Shown here in pieces: positions 1 to 8,142 of a DNA stretch of 49,217 nt. The notes beneath the pieces are model-generated. The model had not been told where the DNA came from and made no database searches. It worked only from the letters and a program-made list of their open reading frames with translations. Each line of letters opens with the position of its first letter. Position 1 is the first letter of the stretch. Both the position numbers and the translations under genes were made by a program. The stretch covers positions 1 through 49,217 of the forward strand of contig CALXBG010000032.1 in the NCBI GenBank assembly GCA_944386485.1, given 5' to 3'. The DNA comes from an uncultured Pygmaiobacter sp. Its GTDB lineage: Bacteria; Bacillota; Clostridia; Oscillospirales; Ruminococcaceae.

Positions 1-1172
1 GTCAATTCCGAACTCTTGAGAATCTCGGTGTGCAGCGCCGCCACACCATTGACCGAAAATCCATAGTGGATGTCCATATGCGCCATCCGGACCGCATTTT
101 GCTCATCGATGATCGCCACCGCAGGGTCGGGGTATCGCCGCTTTGCCAGCGCATCCAACCGGCGGATAACCGGCATCAGCTGGGGAACGACCTCTTCGAG
201 ATCGTCGACCGGCCAGCGCTCAAGCGCCTCGGCCAGAATTGTGTGATTGGTATAGGCGCAGCTGCGGCTTACCAGCCCGGCCGCCTTCTCAAACGGCATC
301 CCCTCATCGGTCAGCCGCCGCACCAGTTCCGGGATGATCATCGAGGGGTGAGTATCATTGATCTGAATAACGACCCGCCGGTCCAGTTCATCCACAGAAA
401 AACCGCGCGCGGCAAGCTCCTCCAAAATCAGCTGGGCTGCACAGCTGACCATAAAGTATTGCTGGTAGATTCGCAGCAAACGACCGGCCCGGTCAGAATC
501 ATCGGGGTAGAGAAAGAGGGTCAGGTTGTGGGCGATATCGGTCTTGTCAAAGGTGATTCCTTCCCGGATCAAGGACGGGTCGACCTCTTCCAGATCAAAC
601 AGCCGCAGACGGCTTCGACTGGCGCCGCCATATCCCGGCAGATCGATTTCATACAGCCGTCCGGAAACGCGCCGTTCTCCGAACCGCACCGGATAGCTGC
701 GTCCGGTGTCCCGCAGCCAGCTCTGCGAATCTATCCAGCCATCTGGCTGCTCGGTTTGGCAGTTGTGCTCAAACAGTTGACGGAACAAGCCATAGTGATA
801 GCAGAGCCCTACCCCATCTCCCGGCAGACCGAGGGTGGCAATCGAATCCATAAAGCAGGCGGCCAAACGTCCCAGCCCGCCGTTGCCCAGACTGGGTTCC
901 GGCTCGGCATCCTCTAATGCTGCGATGCTGCTGCCGACCTCCCGCAGTTCAGCTTTAACCTCATCCCACAGCCCGAGGTTCATCAGATTGCAGCTGAGCA
1001 GCTTGCCCACCAAAAACTCTGCCGAGATATAATAGAGCTTTTTTTCGCCCTGTGCCAGCGGCAAGGCCTGCTGCCGTTCCTTGCATAGGGAAAAAGCTGC
1101 ACTATAAAGCTGGGCCGCCGTCGCCTGTTTTAATGTAACTCCAAACTGTCTTTGCAGTTGTTCCGCGAGCAT
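1..1172 (-). CDS. glgP: glycogen phosphorylase, N-terminal part (runs off the window)
   Basis: Reading the minus strand from ATG at 1172 gives an open frame of about 390 residues without a stop to the window edge. It contains the phosphorylase signatures SLGNGGLGRLAACFMDS, an INDTHP segment and VNGVAALHTEIL. The enzyme releases glucose-1-phosphate from the non-reducing ends of glycogen or maltodextrin in the cytoplasm. The PLP-binding lysine lies in the missing C-terminal half. The start is supported by GGAGGA seven bases upstream. A plus-strand open frame over this gene is an antisense shadow. Confidence 0.95.
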   Translation of the reverse strand, partial: MLAEQLQRQFGVTLKQATAAQLYSAAFSLCKERQQALPLAQGEKKLYYISAEFLVGKLLSCNLMNLGLWDEVKAELREVGSSIAALEDAEPEPSLGNGGLGRLAACFMDSIATLGLPGDGVGLCYHYGLFRQLFEHNCQTEQPDGWIDSQSWLRDTGRSYPVRFGERRVSGRLYEIDLPGYGGASRSRLRLFDLEEVDPSLIREGITFDKTDIAHNLTLFLYPDDSDRAGRLLRIYQQYFMVSCAAQLILEELAARGFSVDELDRRVVIQINDTHPSMIIPELVRRLTDEGMPFEKAAGLVSRSCAYTNHTILAEALERWPVDDLEEVVPQLMPVIRRLDALAKRRYPDPAVAIIDEQNAVRMAHMDIHYGFSVNGVAALHTEILKSSEL

Positions 1173-1213
1173 TTTGCTCCTCCTTTGCCGCGATTGCATT
1201 GTTATCTAAGGTG

Positions 1214-1242
1214 ATTATAGGCTTTTTGCCCTGTCTGTGCAA
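1214..1242 (-). promoter_or_regulatory. sigma-A type promoter for glgP
   Basis: On the minus strand TTGCAC (1237-1242) is followed after 17 bases by TATAAT (1214-1219), about 40 bases upstream of the glgP start. It is divergent from the abgA-like promoter. Confidence 0.6.
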
Positions 1243-1255
1243 CCGCCGATGGATA

Positions 1256-1264
1256 TGCTATAAT
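1256..1264 (+). promoter_or_regulatory. extended -10 promoter for the abgA-like gene
   Basis: TGC-TATAAT lies about 36 bases before the start codon. There is no good -35 box at the usual distance, so it reads as an extended -10 promoter. Confidence 0.45.
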
Positions 1265-1300
1265 AAAGGTCGGAAAAATTTGCTCATAGGGGGATTTCAT

Positions 1301-2611
1301 ATGACCGAAATCGGAGGGGAGCTGCACGCTGAGGCCGAGGCCCTGCGGGAAGAATTGGTCGCCTGCCGCCGGGATTTTCACCATTATCCCGAACTTGGCT
1401 GGTGTGAGATGCGTACTGCTTCATTGATCGCCCGCCGGTTGACCGAACTGGGTTACGAGGTGTTGGTTGGCCGGGAGGTCTGTGATGAGGCTGGACGGAT
1501 GGGGCTGCCGGACGAGGAGACCCTTGAGCGGGCGTATCGCCGTGCCCGCGCACAGGGGGCGGACCCGGAATTTCTCGAGCGGGTACGAGGTGGTTTTACC
1601 GGCGTAATCGGGATTCTGCGCTGCGGCGAAGGGCCAACGGTCGCGCTGCGTTTTGACATCGATGCGCTGCCGGTACCGGAGGCGCAGGGCGCAGATCACC
1701 TGCCGGCGCGGGAAGGCTTTGCCTCCTGCAACGACGGGGTCATGCACGCCTGCGGGCATGATGCTCACATCACCATCGGCCTTGGTACCGCCAAGCTGCT
1801 GATGCGCCATAAAGACCGGCTGCATGGCACCGTCAAGCTGATTTTCCAGCCTGCGGAGGAAGGCGTTCGCGGCGCAAAATCCATCGTCGACAAGGGACAT
1901 CTGGACGGTGTGGACTATGTGCTCGGCGGTCACATGGGAGGCGATCCCAATACTGCACAGCCTGCAATCGGGGTCGGTGACGGCAGTACATTGGCCACCA
2001 CCAAGTTTGACGTTTATTACCACGGCAAGCCCGCTCACGCCGGCTTTTGTCCCGAGCTGGGCAAAAACGCGATGTTGGCGGCCGCAAATGCGGTTTTAGG
2101 CCTGTATGGAATTCCCCGGCACGGAGCGGCCGGCACCCAGGTCAATGTCGGCACCCTCCACGCAGGTACCGGCCGCAATGTCGTGGCTGCCGAAGCAAAG
2201 CTGGAAGTTGAGGTGCGGGGCAACAGCGCAGCAGCCAACCGGCATATGCAGGAGTATGCGTTCCGGGTGGTCAAAGCTGCCGGTGAGATGCACGACTGCG
2301 GCTGTGAAATCAAGCTGATGGGGGCTGCGGATTGTACCGAAAACAGCCCGGAGCTTTCATCTCGGGTTCTGCAGATCTGCCGTGAACAGCTGGGGCTCGC
2401 CTGTGTCGAAATGAAGGGCGGTGCTTCCGGCAGCGAGGATTACTCCTATTTCTCCGAGCGGGTCCGCAGTCAGGGCGGCCAGTCCTGCTACTTTTCCAAC
2501 CTTGTGCGCTGCGCGGGACCGTTCCACAACAGCCAGTTTGACCTCGACGAAGTCGGGCTGGTCAACGGAGTCATCACCTTCGTCGGGGTGACCTGCGACC
2601 TGATGAAATAA
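1301..2611 (+). CDS. abgA: M20 metallohydrolase, AbgA-like (p-aminobenzoyl-glutamate hydrolase subunit A)
   Basis: The 436-residue protein has M20 peptidase metal-site motifs: FDIDALP at about 118-124, HACGHDAH at 149-156 and PAEEG at 184-188. Its length and the N-terminal run GREVCDEAGRMGLPDEETL closely resemble my recollection of E. coli AbgA, which with AbgB cleaves p-aminobenzoyl-glutamate, a folate breakdown product. The ATG at 1301 is preferred over an upstream in-frame start at 1199 because AGGGGG sits seven bases before it and homology begins there. An AbgB-like partner lies about 18 kb away at 20496-21923. A related amidohydrolase with another acyl-amino-acid substrate is possible. 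Confidence 0.85.
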   Translation: MTEIGGELHAEAEALREELVACRRDFHHYPELGWCEMRTASLIARRLTELGYEVLVGREVCDEAGRMGLPDEETLERAYRRARAQGADPEFLERVRGGFTGVIGILRCGEGPTVALRFDIDALPVPEAQGADHLPAREGFASCNDGVMHACGHDAHITIGLGTAKLLMRHKDRLHGTVKLIFQPAEEGVRGAKSIVDKGHLDGVDYVLGGHMGGDPNTAQPAIGVGDGSTLATTKFDVYYHGKPAHAGFCPELGKNAMLAAANAVLGLYGIPRHGAAGTQVNVGTLHAGTGRNVVAAEAKLEVEVRGNSAAANRHMQEYAFRVVKAAGEMHDCGCEIKLMGAADCTENSPELSSRVLQICREQLGLACVEMKGGASGSEDYSYFSERVRSQGGQSCYFSNLVRCAGPFHNSQFDLDEVGLVNGVITFVGVTCDLMK

Positions 2612-2625
2612 CCTTTCCTATTATA

Positions 2626-2664
2626 AAAACGGCGCTGGATCGAATCCAGCGCCGTTTTGTTTTG
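2626..2664 (+). terminator. intrinsic terminator after the abgA-like gene
   Basis: A stem of GGCGCTGGAT / ATCCAGCGCC flanked by A and T runs and ending in TTTTGTTTT lies 15 bases after the stop codon. Confidence 0.85.
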
Positions 2665-2670
2665 CCCGCA

Positions 2671-2699
2671 CATAAACCGGACACCCCCCTGCATAGATT
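2671..2699 (+). promoter_or_regulatory. candidate sigma-E-like promoter for spoIIID
   Basis: CATAAAC (2671-2677) is followed after 14 bases by CATAGATT (2692-2699). The second box fits the known sigma-E -10 consensus CATACA-T at seven of eight bases, the first fits only loosely. spoIIID is a sigma-E target in Bacillus, so the position makes sense. This is a weak call. Confidence 0.3.
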
Positions 2700-2805
2700 G
2701 TTATCAGACAAAAGCAAGGGGGAATCCGCACGCCATGAACCGCAAGCTGAACCAGAGAGGCCGCGCCCATGCCGCGGCGATCACCGTTCGGGGAGGTGAT
2801 CGCAG

Positions 2806-3060
2806 GTGAAAGGTGATCCGGAAGAGCGCGCCGTTGCGCTGGGGGAATATGTCATTGAGACCGGTGCCACCGTCCGCGCCGCGGCCCAAAAATTCGGTAT
2901 CAGCAAATCAACTGTACATAAGGACCTGACCCAGCGGCTGAAAAAGAGCAACCGCACGCTCTATTATGGCGTGCGAAAGGTCCTTGAGCTGAACAAGGAA
3001 GAGCGTCATCTGCGCGGGGGAATGGCAACCCGGCACAAATATCACCCTGATCAGCCCTGA
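2806..3060 (+). CDS. spoIIID: sporulation transcriptional regulator SpoIIID
   Basis: The 84-residue protein has the SpoIIID layout: an N-terminal EERAVALGEYVIETGATVRAA segment, a helix-turn-helix at about 22-42 (KFGISKSTVHKD) and a basic tail with ERHLRGGMATRHKY. SpoIIID is a mother-cell DNA-binding protein that tunes sigma-E genes and helps switch on sigma-K during sporulation. Translation starts at GTG 2806 behind GGGGAGGTGATC. It shows that the organism belongs to a spore-forming lineage. Confidence 0.95.
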   Translation: MKGDPEERAVALGEYVIETGATVRAAAQKFGISKSTVHKDLTQRLKKSNRTLYYGVRKVLELNKEERHLRGGMATRHKYHPDQP

Positions 3061-3062
3061 AT

Positions 3063-3121
3063 AAAAAAGTGGTCCTCCACAAAGGTGCGCCAGCACACCT
3101 AAGGAGGACCGCTTTATTTTT
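3063..3121. terminator. bidirectional terminator between spoIIID and yjjW
   Basis: A long stem (GTGGTCCTCC / GGAGGACCGC) with an internal hairpin is bounded by A6 on the left and T runs on the right, so it can end both converging transcripts. Confidence 0.8.
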
Positions 3122-3959
3122 ACAGAATCAAAATCTTTTCAAACCCCTGTGCACGGGCGAGCGCTTCCAGCCCCTGCATATAAGCGAGATCGGGCGAAGG
3201 GTGATTTTCCAGCGCGCCCTTGACCCCAAAATGCCGGAACCGGATCAGCTTGAGCGGCAGACGGCGAATCTGTTCCCCGCTTAATGTCCGGCTGATACCG
3301 AGGATACAGTCCTCCGCATCCACCATGCCGGGCAGGCAGACAATCCGCACCTCGGTGAGTTTCTCACTATCTGCCAGATATTTCAGATTCTTCTTGACAA
3401 CCTCATTGCCCGACCCGGTCAGCTGGCGAAAGGTTTCCTCTTTCCAGGATTTGACGTCCAACATCACGCCGTCGCAGATCTCCATCAACTCGGGATAACG
3501 GGACAGATCAATCGTGCCGTTGCTATCCATCAGACAACTGAGGCCCTTAGTATGCGCCAGACGGAAGAGCTCCATAAGGAACTCCGGATAAAGTCCACAT
3601 TCTCCGCCCGAAACGGTAATACCCCGAATAAATGGAATACTCTCGCAGACCTTTGCAAACACCTGCTGTGCGGTCATTGGGGTAACCTTGGGAGAAGCAT
3701 GGTTTGGACAAACCTTAATGCAGCGGTCGCAGCCACAGCAAAGTTTTTCGTCCCAAACCACCCTACCCTGTTCCATCTTCAGCGCGCCGGCAGGGCATCC
3801 CTCGACACAGGCGCCACAGCCTGAACAGAGGTTCTGGGTTTCAGGATTGTGGCAATAGGCACAATGAATGTTGCATTTCTGAACAAAGATCGCTACCCGG
3901 TTCCCCGGGCCATCCACCACGCTGTAGGGCAAAATTTTATTGATTGGCGCTGTGAGCAT
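3120..3959 (-). CDS. yjjW: YjjW-family glycyl radical enzyme activase (radical SAM)
   Basis: The 279-residue protein carries the radical SAM cysteines C29-x3-C33-x2-C36 (KCNIHCAYCH), then two ferredoxin-type 4Fe-4S motifs at C45-C55 and C74-C84, then a TVSGGECGLYPEF segment typical of activases. It uses S-adenosylmethionine to place a radical on the glycine of its partner enzyme. Its ATG overlaps the stop codon of the upstream glycyl radical enzyme (TAATG), so the pair is translationally coupled. Confidence 0.9.
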   Translation of the reverse strand: MLTAPINKILPYSVVDGPGNRVAIFVQKCNIHCAYCHNPETQNLCSGCGACVEGCPAGALKMEQGRVVWDEKLCCGCDRCIKVCPNHASPKVTPMTAQQVFAKVCESIPFIRGITVSGGECGLYPEFLMELFRLAHTKGLSCLMDSNGTIDLSRYPELMEICDGVMLDVKSWKEETFRQLTGSGNEVVKKNLKYLADSEKLTEVRIVCLPGMVDAEDCILGISRTLSGEQIRRLPLKLIRFRHFGVKGALENHPSPDLAYMQGLEALARAQGFEKILIL

Positions 3960-5458
3960 TAGACAGACTGAACCTTTCTGTCCTGCAAACGGTTGAGCTT
4001 GTAGTTGCTGCTGCCGTTGATGACGTTATCCTGCAAAACGACCTCGCCGCGATCATACTTTTCCAGATCGCTCTTCTTGACCAGATAACCGGTGATCCGG
4101 ACCATGTCGCCGTCCGCACCATAGAAAGCGCAATACTTATCGCCAATCTGGAAAGCGCCCTTCACGATGTCCAGCAGCGCTGCGGGGTTCCGCTCGGCGG
4201 TAGAATCAAACGGGAAGATGTCGCTGCATCCGGTCGGGAAGAAGCGGTGGAACCGCGCGGAGTGGCGCAGATGATCCAGCAGGTTTGCCGGCTCATCACC
4301 GACCACAATCCGAACGCCGGAGGTCACCCCCTCATCGGTTGCAAGGCCCGCCTGTGCGTGCAGCAGGAAATGGCCACCCGCGATCTCGGAATACTTTGCC
4401 GGGAAGTTGGCGACAAAGTTCTGCACATAGGTCATAATCCGGTCGGCCAGGTCATCCGCTTCCTTGCTGTTGCCATAACGCTGGCCCTTGTCGGCCAGCA
4501 GCAGATTGACGCAGTCGCACAGGCCGGCGATGCCGTACATCCCGACGAACCGCTCCCGCTCGACGAGCCCTTCCTGTGCGAGGAAATCAGACTGGAAGAA
4601 ACCGGACTTCTCCACCAAAAAGCTGACCCGGGCGTTCATATACTCACCCAGCGCCTGGCATGCCTCGGGCAGCAGATTATCCATAAAGTCGTCCACGCTC
4701 TTGGCCATCTTGGCCAGCCGGGGAAGAACCAGGCGGGAAAGGGTGTACGCGCCGCCGCGCAGCGGCAGAATGTTGTAGCAGGAAGAGATACCGTAGTCAA
4801 AAGAATAGGTATCTTTGTGCGCCTTGTGGTTGCAGATGGCGGGGTTACCACATTTCAGCGAGCAGAGAATCGCCTGCTCGGCAAAATCGTCCGGCGTAAT
4901 GTCCGGATCATACTTCAGGCTGAGGTTGGGTACCTCCAGCTGCAGCTTTGCTTCCAGCTGCAGCAGCAGACGGCCGGCGCGGGTCGCCTTGGGTCCGATG
5001 TTCGCATGGCTGTACGCGTTGGCAATAACCCGGTCACAGAAGCCGAGGAACCGCTCCAGACGGGGCAGAATCTCCTCATCGGTCATCCCCTCGAGAAAGG
5101 GGTCAATCAACAGGTCGATGTTGCCCAGATAGACCGGCTTTGTGGTGATCGACGGAATGTAGGTGTACAGCACCTCCAACGCCCAGAGCAGCTCGTCGAG
5201 GTTCTTGGGCGGATCAATCCGAAGGAACTTACTTCCCTGCCGCACAAACTTCTCGAAGTCAACCATGACATAGCGGGGCCGATAGGGCGCGTTGCCCTCA
5301 TTCATATCGCACAGCGCGCCGTACTCATAGAAATACTTGAACTTCTCGGGCAGCTCCAACACATTCAGGGTATTCTCCGCCTCATGGCAGAGGTTGTTGA
5401 GCTTCTGATGATAGTTCAGGTGGGTTGAGGTGATGATGTCATATACTGCGTTGCTCAT
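3959..5458 (-). CDS. yjjI: YjjI-family glycyl radical enzyme
   Basis: The protein of about 499 residues resembles the YjjI (DUF3029) family. The likely radical site is the glycine of RITGY at about residue 459 (counted from the upstream GTG), matching the RVxGY pattern of glycyl radical enzymes. The motif GLCDC (C316, C318) is a candidate for the thiyl cysteine. The substrate of the family is unknown to me. ATG 5458 and an in-frame GTG at 5464 are both possible starts behind AAGGAG. It is immediately followed by its activase and preceded 46 bases upstream by a Crp/Fnr regulator. Such enzymes are oxygen-sensitive, which fits an anaerobe. Confidence 0.88.
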   Translation of the reverse strand: MSNAVYDIITSTHLNYHQKLNNLCHEAENTLNVLELPEKFKYFYEYGALCDMNEGNAPYRPRYVMVDFEKFVRQGSKFLRIDPPKNLDELLWALEVLYTYIPSITTKPVYLGNIDLLIDPFLEGMTDEEILPRLERFLGFCDRVIANAYSHANIGPKATRAGRLLLQLEAKLQLEVPNLSLKYDPDITPDDFAEQAILCSLKCGNPAICNHKAHKDTYSFDYGISSCYNILPLRGGAYTLSRLVLPRLAKMAKSVDDFMDNLLPEACQALGEYMNARVSFLVEKSGFFQSDFLAQEGLVERERFVGMYGIAGLCDCVNLLLADKGQRYGNSKEADDLADRIMTYVQNFVANFPAKYSEIAGGHFLLHAQAGLATDEGVTSGVRIVVGDEPANLLDHLRHSARFHRFFPTGCSDIFPFDSTAERNPAALLDIVKGAFQIGDKYCAFYGADGDMVRITGYLVKKSDLEKYDRGEVVLQDNVINGSSNYKLNRLQDRKVQSV

Positions 5459-5509
5459 GATCACTACACTCCTTTTTGACAGATAAAAAATTCCGGCGAA
5501 TATTACCTT

Positions 5510-6247
5510 TTATCGTTCATCGGGTTCTCCCTCCGGCTCGGACAGCGCCAGCAGCCGGCTATACTGACTACGGGTAACCCGCAGCTGATGCCCCTCGCGC
5601 CGCACAGCATCCTCAGCAATCAACTGTGCCAGCGCCCGCTGAACCGTTTTGGTGCTGCTGCCGATCCCATCCGCCATCGTCTGGATGGTCTGTCGCAGCA
5701 GATACCCCTGCGGTCCGCACCGCTCTTTCTGACAACAGGCCGCCAGATAGATCGCCAGTTTCTGTTTGCCCGAGCAGAAAGACCGCTCCCGCTCGCTTCT
5801 GGCCTGTTCGCTCAGGCTCGCGGTGATCTCACAGGTGCGCCAGAACAGGGTTTGAGGATCCTGGCGCATCCAGGAGAGGTAACTCTCCCGGGGCATCCAG
5901 AGAAAGATGCAATCGCTGGCACAGACCAGCGTGCTGCGGTAGATCTCCGCACCGGAAAATGCCTCAAACTCCCCCAGCAGAAATGGCGCTGAAAAGTGGG
6001 CAAACCGATAGAGCATCCCACTTGACTGGGCGCTGATTCCGTTGACCTCGCCCTTGATCAAAAGATAAACTCTGGTCGCGGGGTCCTGCATATTCAACAG
6101 AATCTCCCCCGCCCGTTTGCCGCAGCCGGCCAGCCATTCTCGCTGCCCCGCCGGAAACCTCCGCAGCAGTTTTTCCGCCCACGCCCGCTCAGCCGGTTCA
6201 GCGGCTTCCAGCGCCTGACGGGCGGTCTTGATCTCCTGCACCTTCAT
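5510..6247 (-). CDS. Crp/Fnr-family transcriptional regulator
   Basis: The 245-residue protein has a cyclic-nucleotide-like sensor domain (about 45-130), a dimerisation helix and a C-terminal helix-turn-helix at about 189-216 (MADGIGSSTKTVQRALAQLI). It lacks an obvious N-terminal cysteine cluster, so an Fnr-type iron-sulfur sensor is not evident. It precedes yjjI by 46 bases on the same strand and probably controls the operon. The start ATG 6247 has GGGAGGG seven bases upstream. A 24-bp palindrome lies just upstream. Confidence 0.85.
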   Translation of the reverse strand: MKVQEIKTARQALEAAEPAERAWAEKLLRRFPAGQREWLAGCGKRAGEILLNMQDPATRVYLLIKGEVNGISAQSSGMLYRFAHFSAPFLLGEFEAFSGAEIYRSTLVCASDCIFLWMPRESYLSWMRQDPQTLFWRTCEITASLSEQARSERERSFCSGKQKLAIYLAACCQKERCGPQGYLLRQTIQTMADGIGSSTKTVQRALAQLIAEDAVRREGHQLRVTRSQYSRLLALSEPEGEPDER

Positions 6248-6269
6248 TATATGACCCTCCCGAGTCTCA

Positions 6270-6293
6270 AAAAAAGGACAGCTGTCCTTTTTT
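6270..6293. promoter_or_regulatory. perfect 24-bp palindrome, candidate Crp/Fnr operator
   Basis: The core is GGACAGCTGTCC (6276-6287) flanked by A6 and T6, a perfect two-fold palindrome starting 23 bases upstream of the crp/fnr start codon. The ACA-N2-TGT core resembles boxes of Crp/Fnr-type proteins such as PrfA. The same GGACA-N2-TGTCC pattern recurs at 22014-22025. It could also fold as a short hairpin. Confidence 0.55.
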
Positions 6294-6315
6294 CAAAAAA
6301 ACTGCTCATCCACTC

Positions 6316-6356
6316 AAAAAAACATGCCCGGGCGGTCATTTTTCCCTGCCCGGGCA
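6316..6356 (-). terminator. intrinsic terminator after gntR
   Basis: On the minus strand the stem TGCCCGGGC / GCCCGGGCA is followed by a run of T, 22 bases after the gntR stop. Confidence 0.8.
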
Positions 6357-6377
6357 CGCTTTTCGCCTTGTTATAGG

Positions 6378-7070
6378 TCACTTTTTCCCTTTCGGGAAAT
6401 CTTCTTTCCGTTCGATGTACTCGATGGATTTATCGATGTGAATTCGGGTACAAAGACTCGCCAGCTCGCCATCGCCCTCACGAATCGCATCCAGAATCCG
6501 GCCGTGCCAGATGATAGAGTTATCCGGACCGATGTTGTCGTACTGCAGCGCCTGATGCCAGGCCAACAGTTCGGTAAGCATCGTCGAAATCTGCTGGATG
6601 ATGACATTGTTGGTTCCCGCTGCAATCAGGTGATGAAAACTGCTTTCATACTCCTGAAACGCCTTGGGCTCATCGCGCAGACTAGACATCATGCGGTAGT
6701 TCTCTTCCAGCTCCGCCAGCTCCTCAGGCGAAGCATACTGTACGAAAAGCTGTGCGTTATACGAGTCGAACATCCGCCGAAATTCCAGTACCGTACGCAT
6801 CGTCTCTCTGGTTGGCGGATAATAGATCATCCCCAACAATGAGGCGTCCTTGAAGCTGTTGACATAGGTACCCGAACCCTGTACCTTGCGAAGAACAGAC
6901 AGCGCGCTGAGTTTTTCAATCGCCTGTCGAACCGCAATCCTGCTGACGCCCAACCGGCTGCACAGCTGCTCCTCGGTTTCGATCTTCATCCCGGGTGCCC
7001 ATTGTCCGCTGCTGATGTGTTCGGTAATGTCTTTGAATACCAGGTTTGAAGCCTGTGCTGAATAAGGCAC
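6378..7070 (-). CDS. GntR-family regulator with FCD domain
   Basis: A winged helix (about residues 25-65, CSRLGVSRIAVRQAIEKLSAL, then GSGTYV) is followed by an all-helical FCD effector domain with the acidic/histidine residues of the FadR subgroup (FHHLIAAGTNN, WHGRILDAI). The frame is open up to GTG 7091, but that codon would sit only about five bases after the predicted transcription start. GTG 7070 behind AGGTGG is the better start, giving 230 residues. It adjoins the nucleoside transporter operon and may control it; the effector is unknown. Confidence 0.85.
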   Translation of the reverse strand: MPYSAQASNLVFKDITEHISSGQWAPGMKIETEEQLCSRLGVSRIAVRQAIEKLSALSVLRKVQGSGTYVNSFKDASLLGMIYYPPTRETMRTVLEFRRMFDSYNAQLFVQYASPEELAELEENYRMMSSLRDEPKAFQEYESSFHHLIAAGTNNVIIQQISTMLTELLAWHQALQYDNIGPDNSIIWHGRILDAIREGDGELASLCTRIHIDKSIEYIERKEDFPKGKK

Positions 7071-7102
7071 CTTTTTCCACCACCTTTTCACCTATTGGAA
7101 TA

Positions 7103-7131
7103 ATTATAACATTTCATCCACCTGTTGAAAA
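7103..7131 (-). promoter_or_regulatory. promoter of gntR
   Basis: TTTTCA (7126-7131), 17 bases, then TATAAT (7103-7108) on the minus strand. Confidence 0.6.
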
Positions 7132-7179
7132 GGAAGCTTATTAGGGGCTTTTTCTCCGGTATTCAGCAAGGGGGCCCGA

Positions 7180-8142
7180 TCAGCTCTTGACCTTTTTCTC
7201 CGCTTTCCGCTTCGAACCGCTGGAACGATGCATCTTCTGCTTTCTGCGAAGCGAGGAGGAATACACCGCAAGGCCAACCAGAGTGACCACATAAGGCAGC
7301 GCCTGGAAGATCTCAGCCGGCAGGCTGAGGGTCTGCAGGGTGACGGCCAGCGCATTGGCCAGGCCAAAACCGATGGAAGTTACAAAGGTGGGCAGCACGC
7401 TCGCGTTGCCCAGGTTCTGCGCCGCGATCGCCATAAAGCCGCGGCCGGCAACCATATCGCGGGCAAACCAGGACAGATATCCCATCGACATGAACACGCC
7501 GCCCAGCGCCGTCACAGCGCCGCCGATGATCAGGGTGATGAATTTGGTGCGGTTGACGTTAATTCCAACGCTGGCCGCCGCGTTCTCGTTCTCTCCAACC
7601 GTACGGATCCGCAGTCCGAGCGGGGTCTTGAAGATCAGCAGGTAAACAAAGATCGGCAGAATAAACGCGATATAGGTCAGGATATTGTGTCCAGACAATG
7701 CCTCGCCCAGAATGGGGATGTTGTCCAGCACGGGAATTGTGATGTTCGGGAAGACCAGACTGGGCAGCGAGTTGGAAGCACCCTTCTCACCGCAGAGAAT
7801 GTACATCAGGAACACCGTTCCGCCGGAAGCCAGCGTGTTCAGCGCGATACCAGTCAGTACCGCCGCGGCGTCCAGCTTGATGGTAAAGTAGCCGTACAGG
7901 ATCATGGTAATGATGCCGCCCAGCAGTCCGGCCACAAGACCGGCCAGCAGATTCTGGGTCAGCGCGCTGGCCGCGACGCCGAAGAAGGCCGCAAACAGCA
8001 TGCTCGCCTCAAATGCGATATGCAGCACGCCGCCCTGCTTGCAGATCAGCGCGCCCATCGCACCATACATCAGCGGAGTGGTGATGCGGATTACCGAGAA
8101 CAAAAAGCTTGCCGAAAAGATCGACTCGATTACCTTATTCAT
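7180..8142 (-). CDS. nupQ: ABC transporter permease, nucleoside (NupQ-type)
   Basis: This is a 320-residue membrane protein of the BPD-transp_2 type, with about eight hydrophobic segments and the cytoplasmic EAA-like loop GLRIRTVGENENAAASVGIN. It forms one of the two channel subunits of a BMP-type nucleoside importer. Its ATG overlaps the stop of the upstream permease (ATGA), and the four transporter genes lie in order lipoprotein, ATPase, permease, permease. The C-terminus ends in a lysine-rich tail. Confidence 0.9.
   Translation of the reverse strand: MNKVIESIFSASFLFSVIRITTPLMYGAMGALICKQGGVLHIAFEASMLFAAFFGVAASALTQNLLAGLVAGLLGGIITMILYGYFTIKLDAAAVLTGIALNTLASGGTVFLMYILCGEKGASNSLPSLVFPNITIPVLDNIPILGEALSGHNILTYIAFILPIFVYLLIFKTPLGLRIRTVGENENAAASVGINVNRTKFITLIIGGAVTALGGVFMSMGYLSWFARDMVAGRGFMAIAAQNLGNASVLPTFVTSIGFGLANALAVTLQTLSLPAEIFQALPYVVTLVGLAVYSSSLRRKQKMHRSSGSKRKAEKKVKS

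Noticed and set aside
30-917. Plus-strand open frame of 295 codons
   Set aside because: It is antisense to glycogen phosphorylase, whose minus-strand frame has clear family motifs.
4247-5428. Plus-strand open frame of 393 codons
   Set aside because: Antisense shadow of the glycyl radical enzyme gene.
6270-6293. The palindrome as terminator of gntR
   Set aside because: gntR already has a strong terminator at 6316-6356, and a loopless palindrome of this kind forms a poor hairpin; an operator is more likely.
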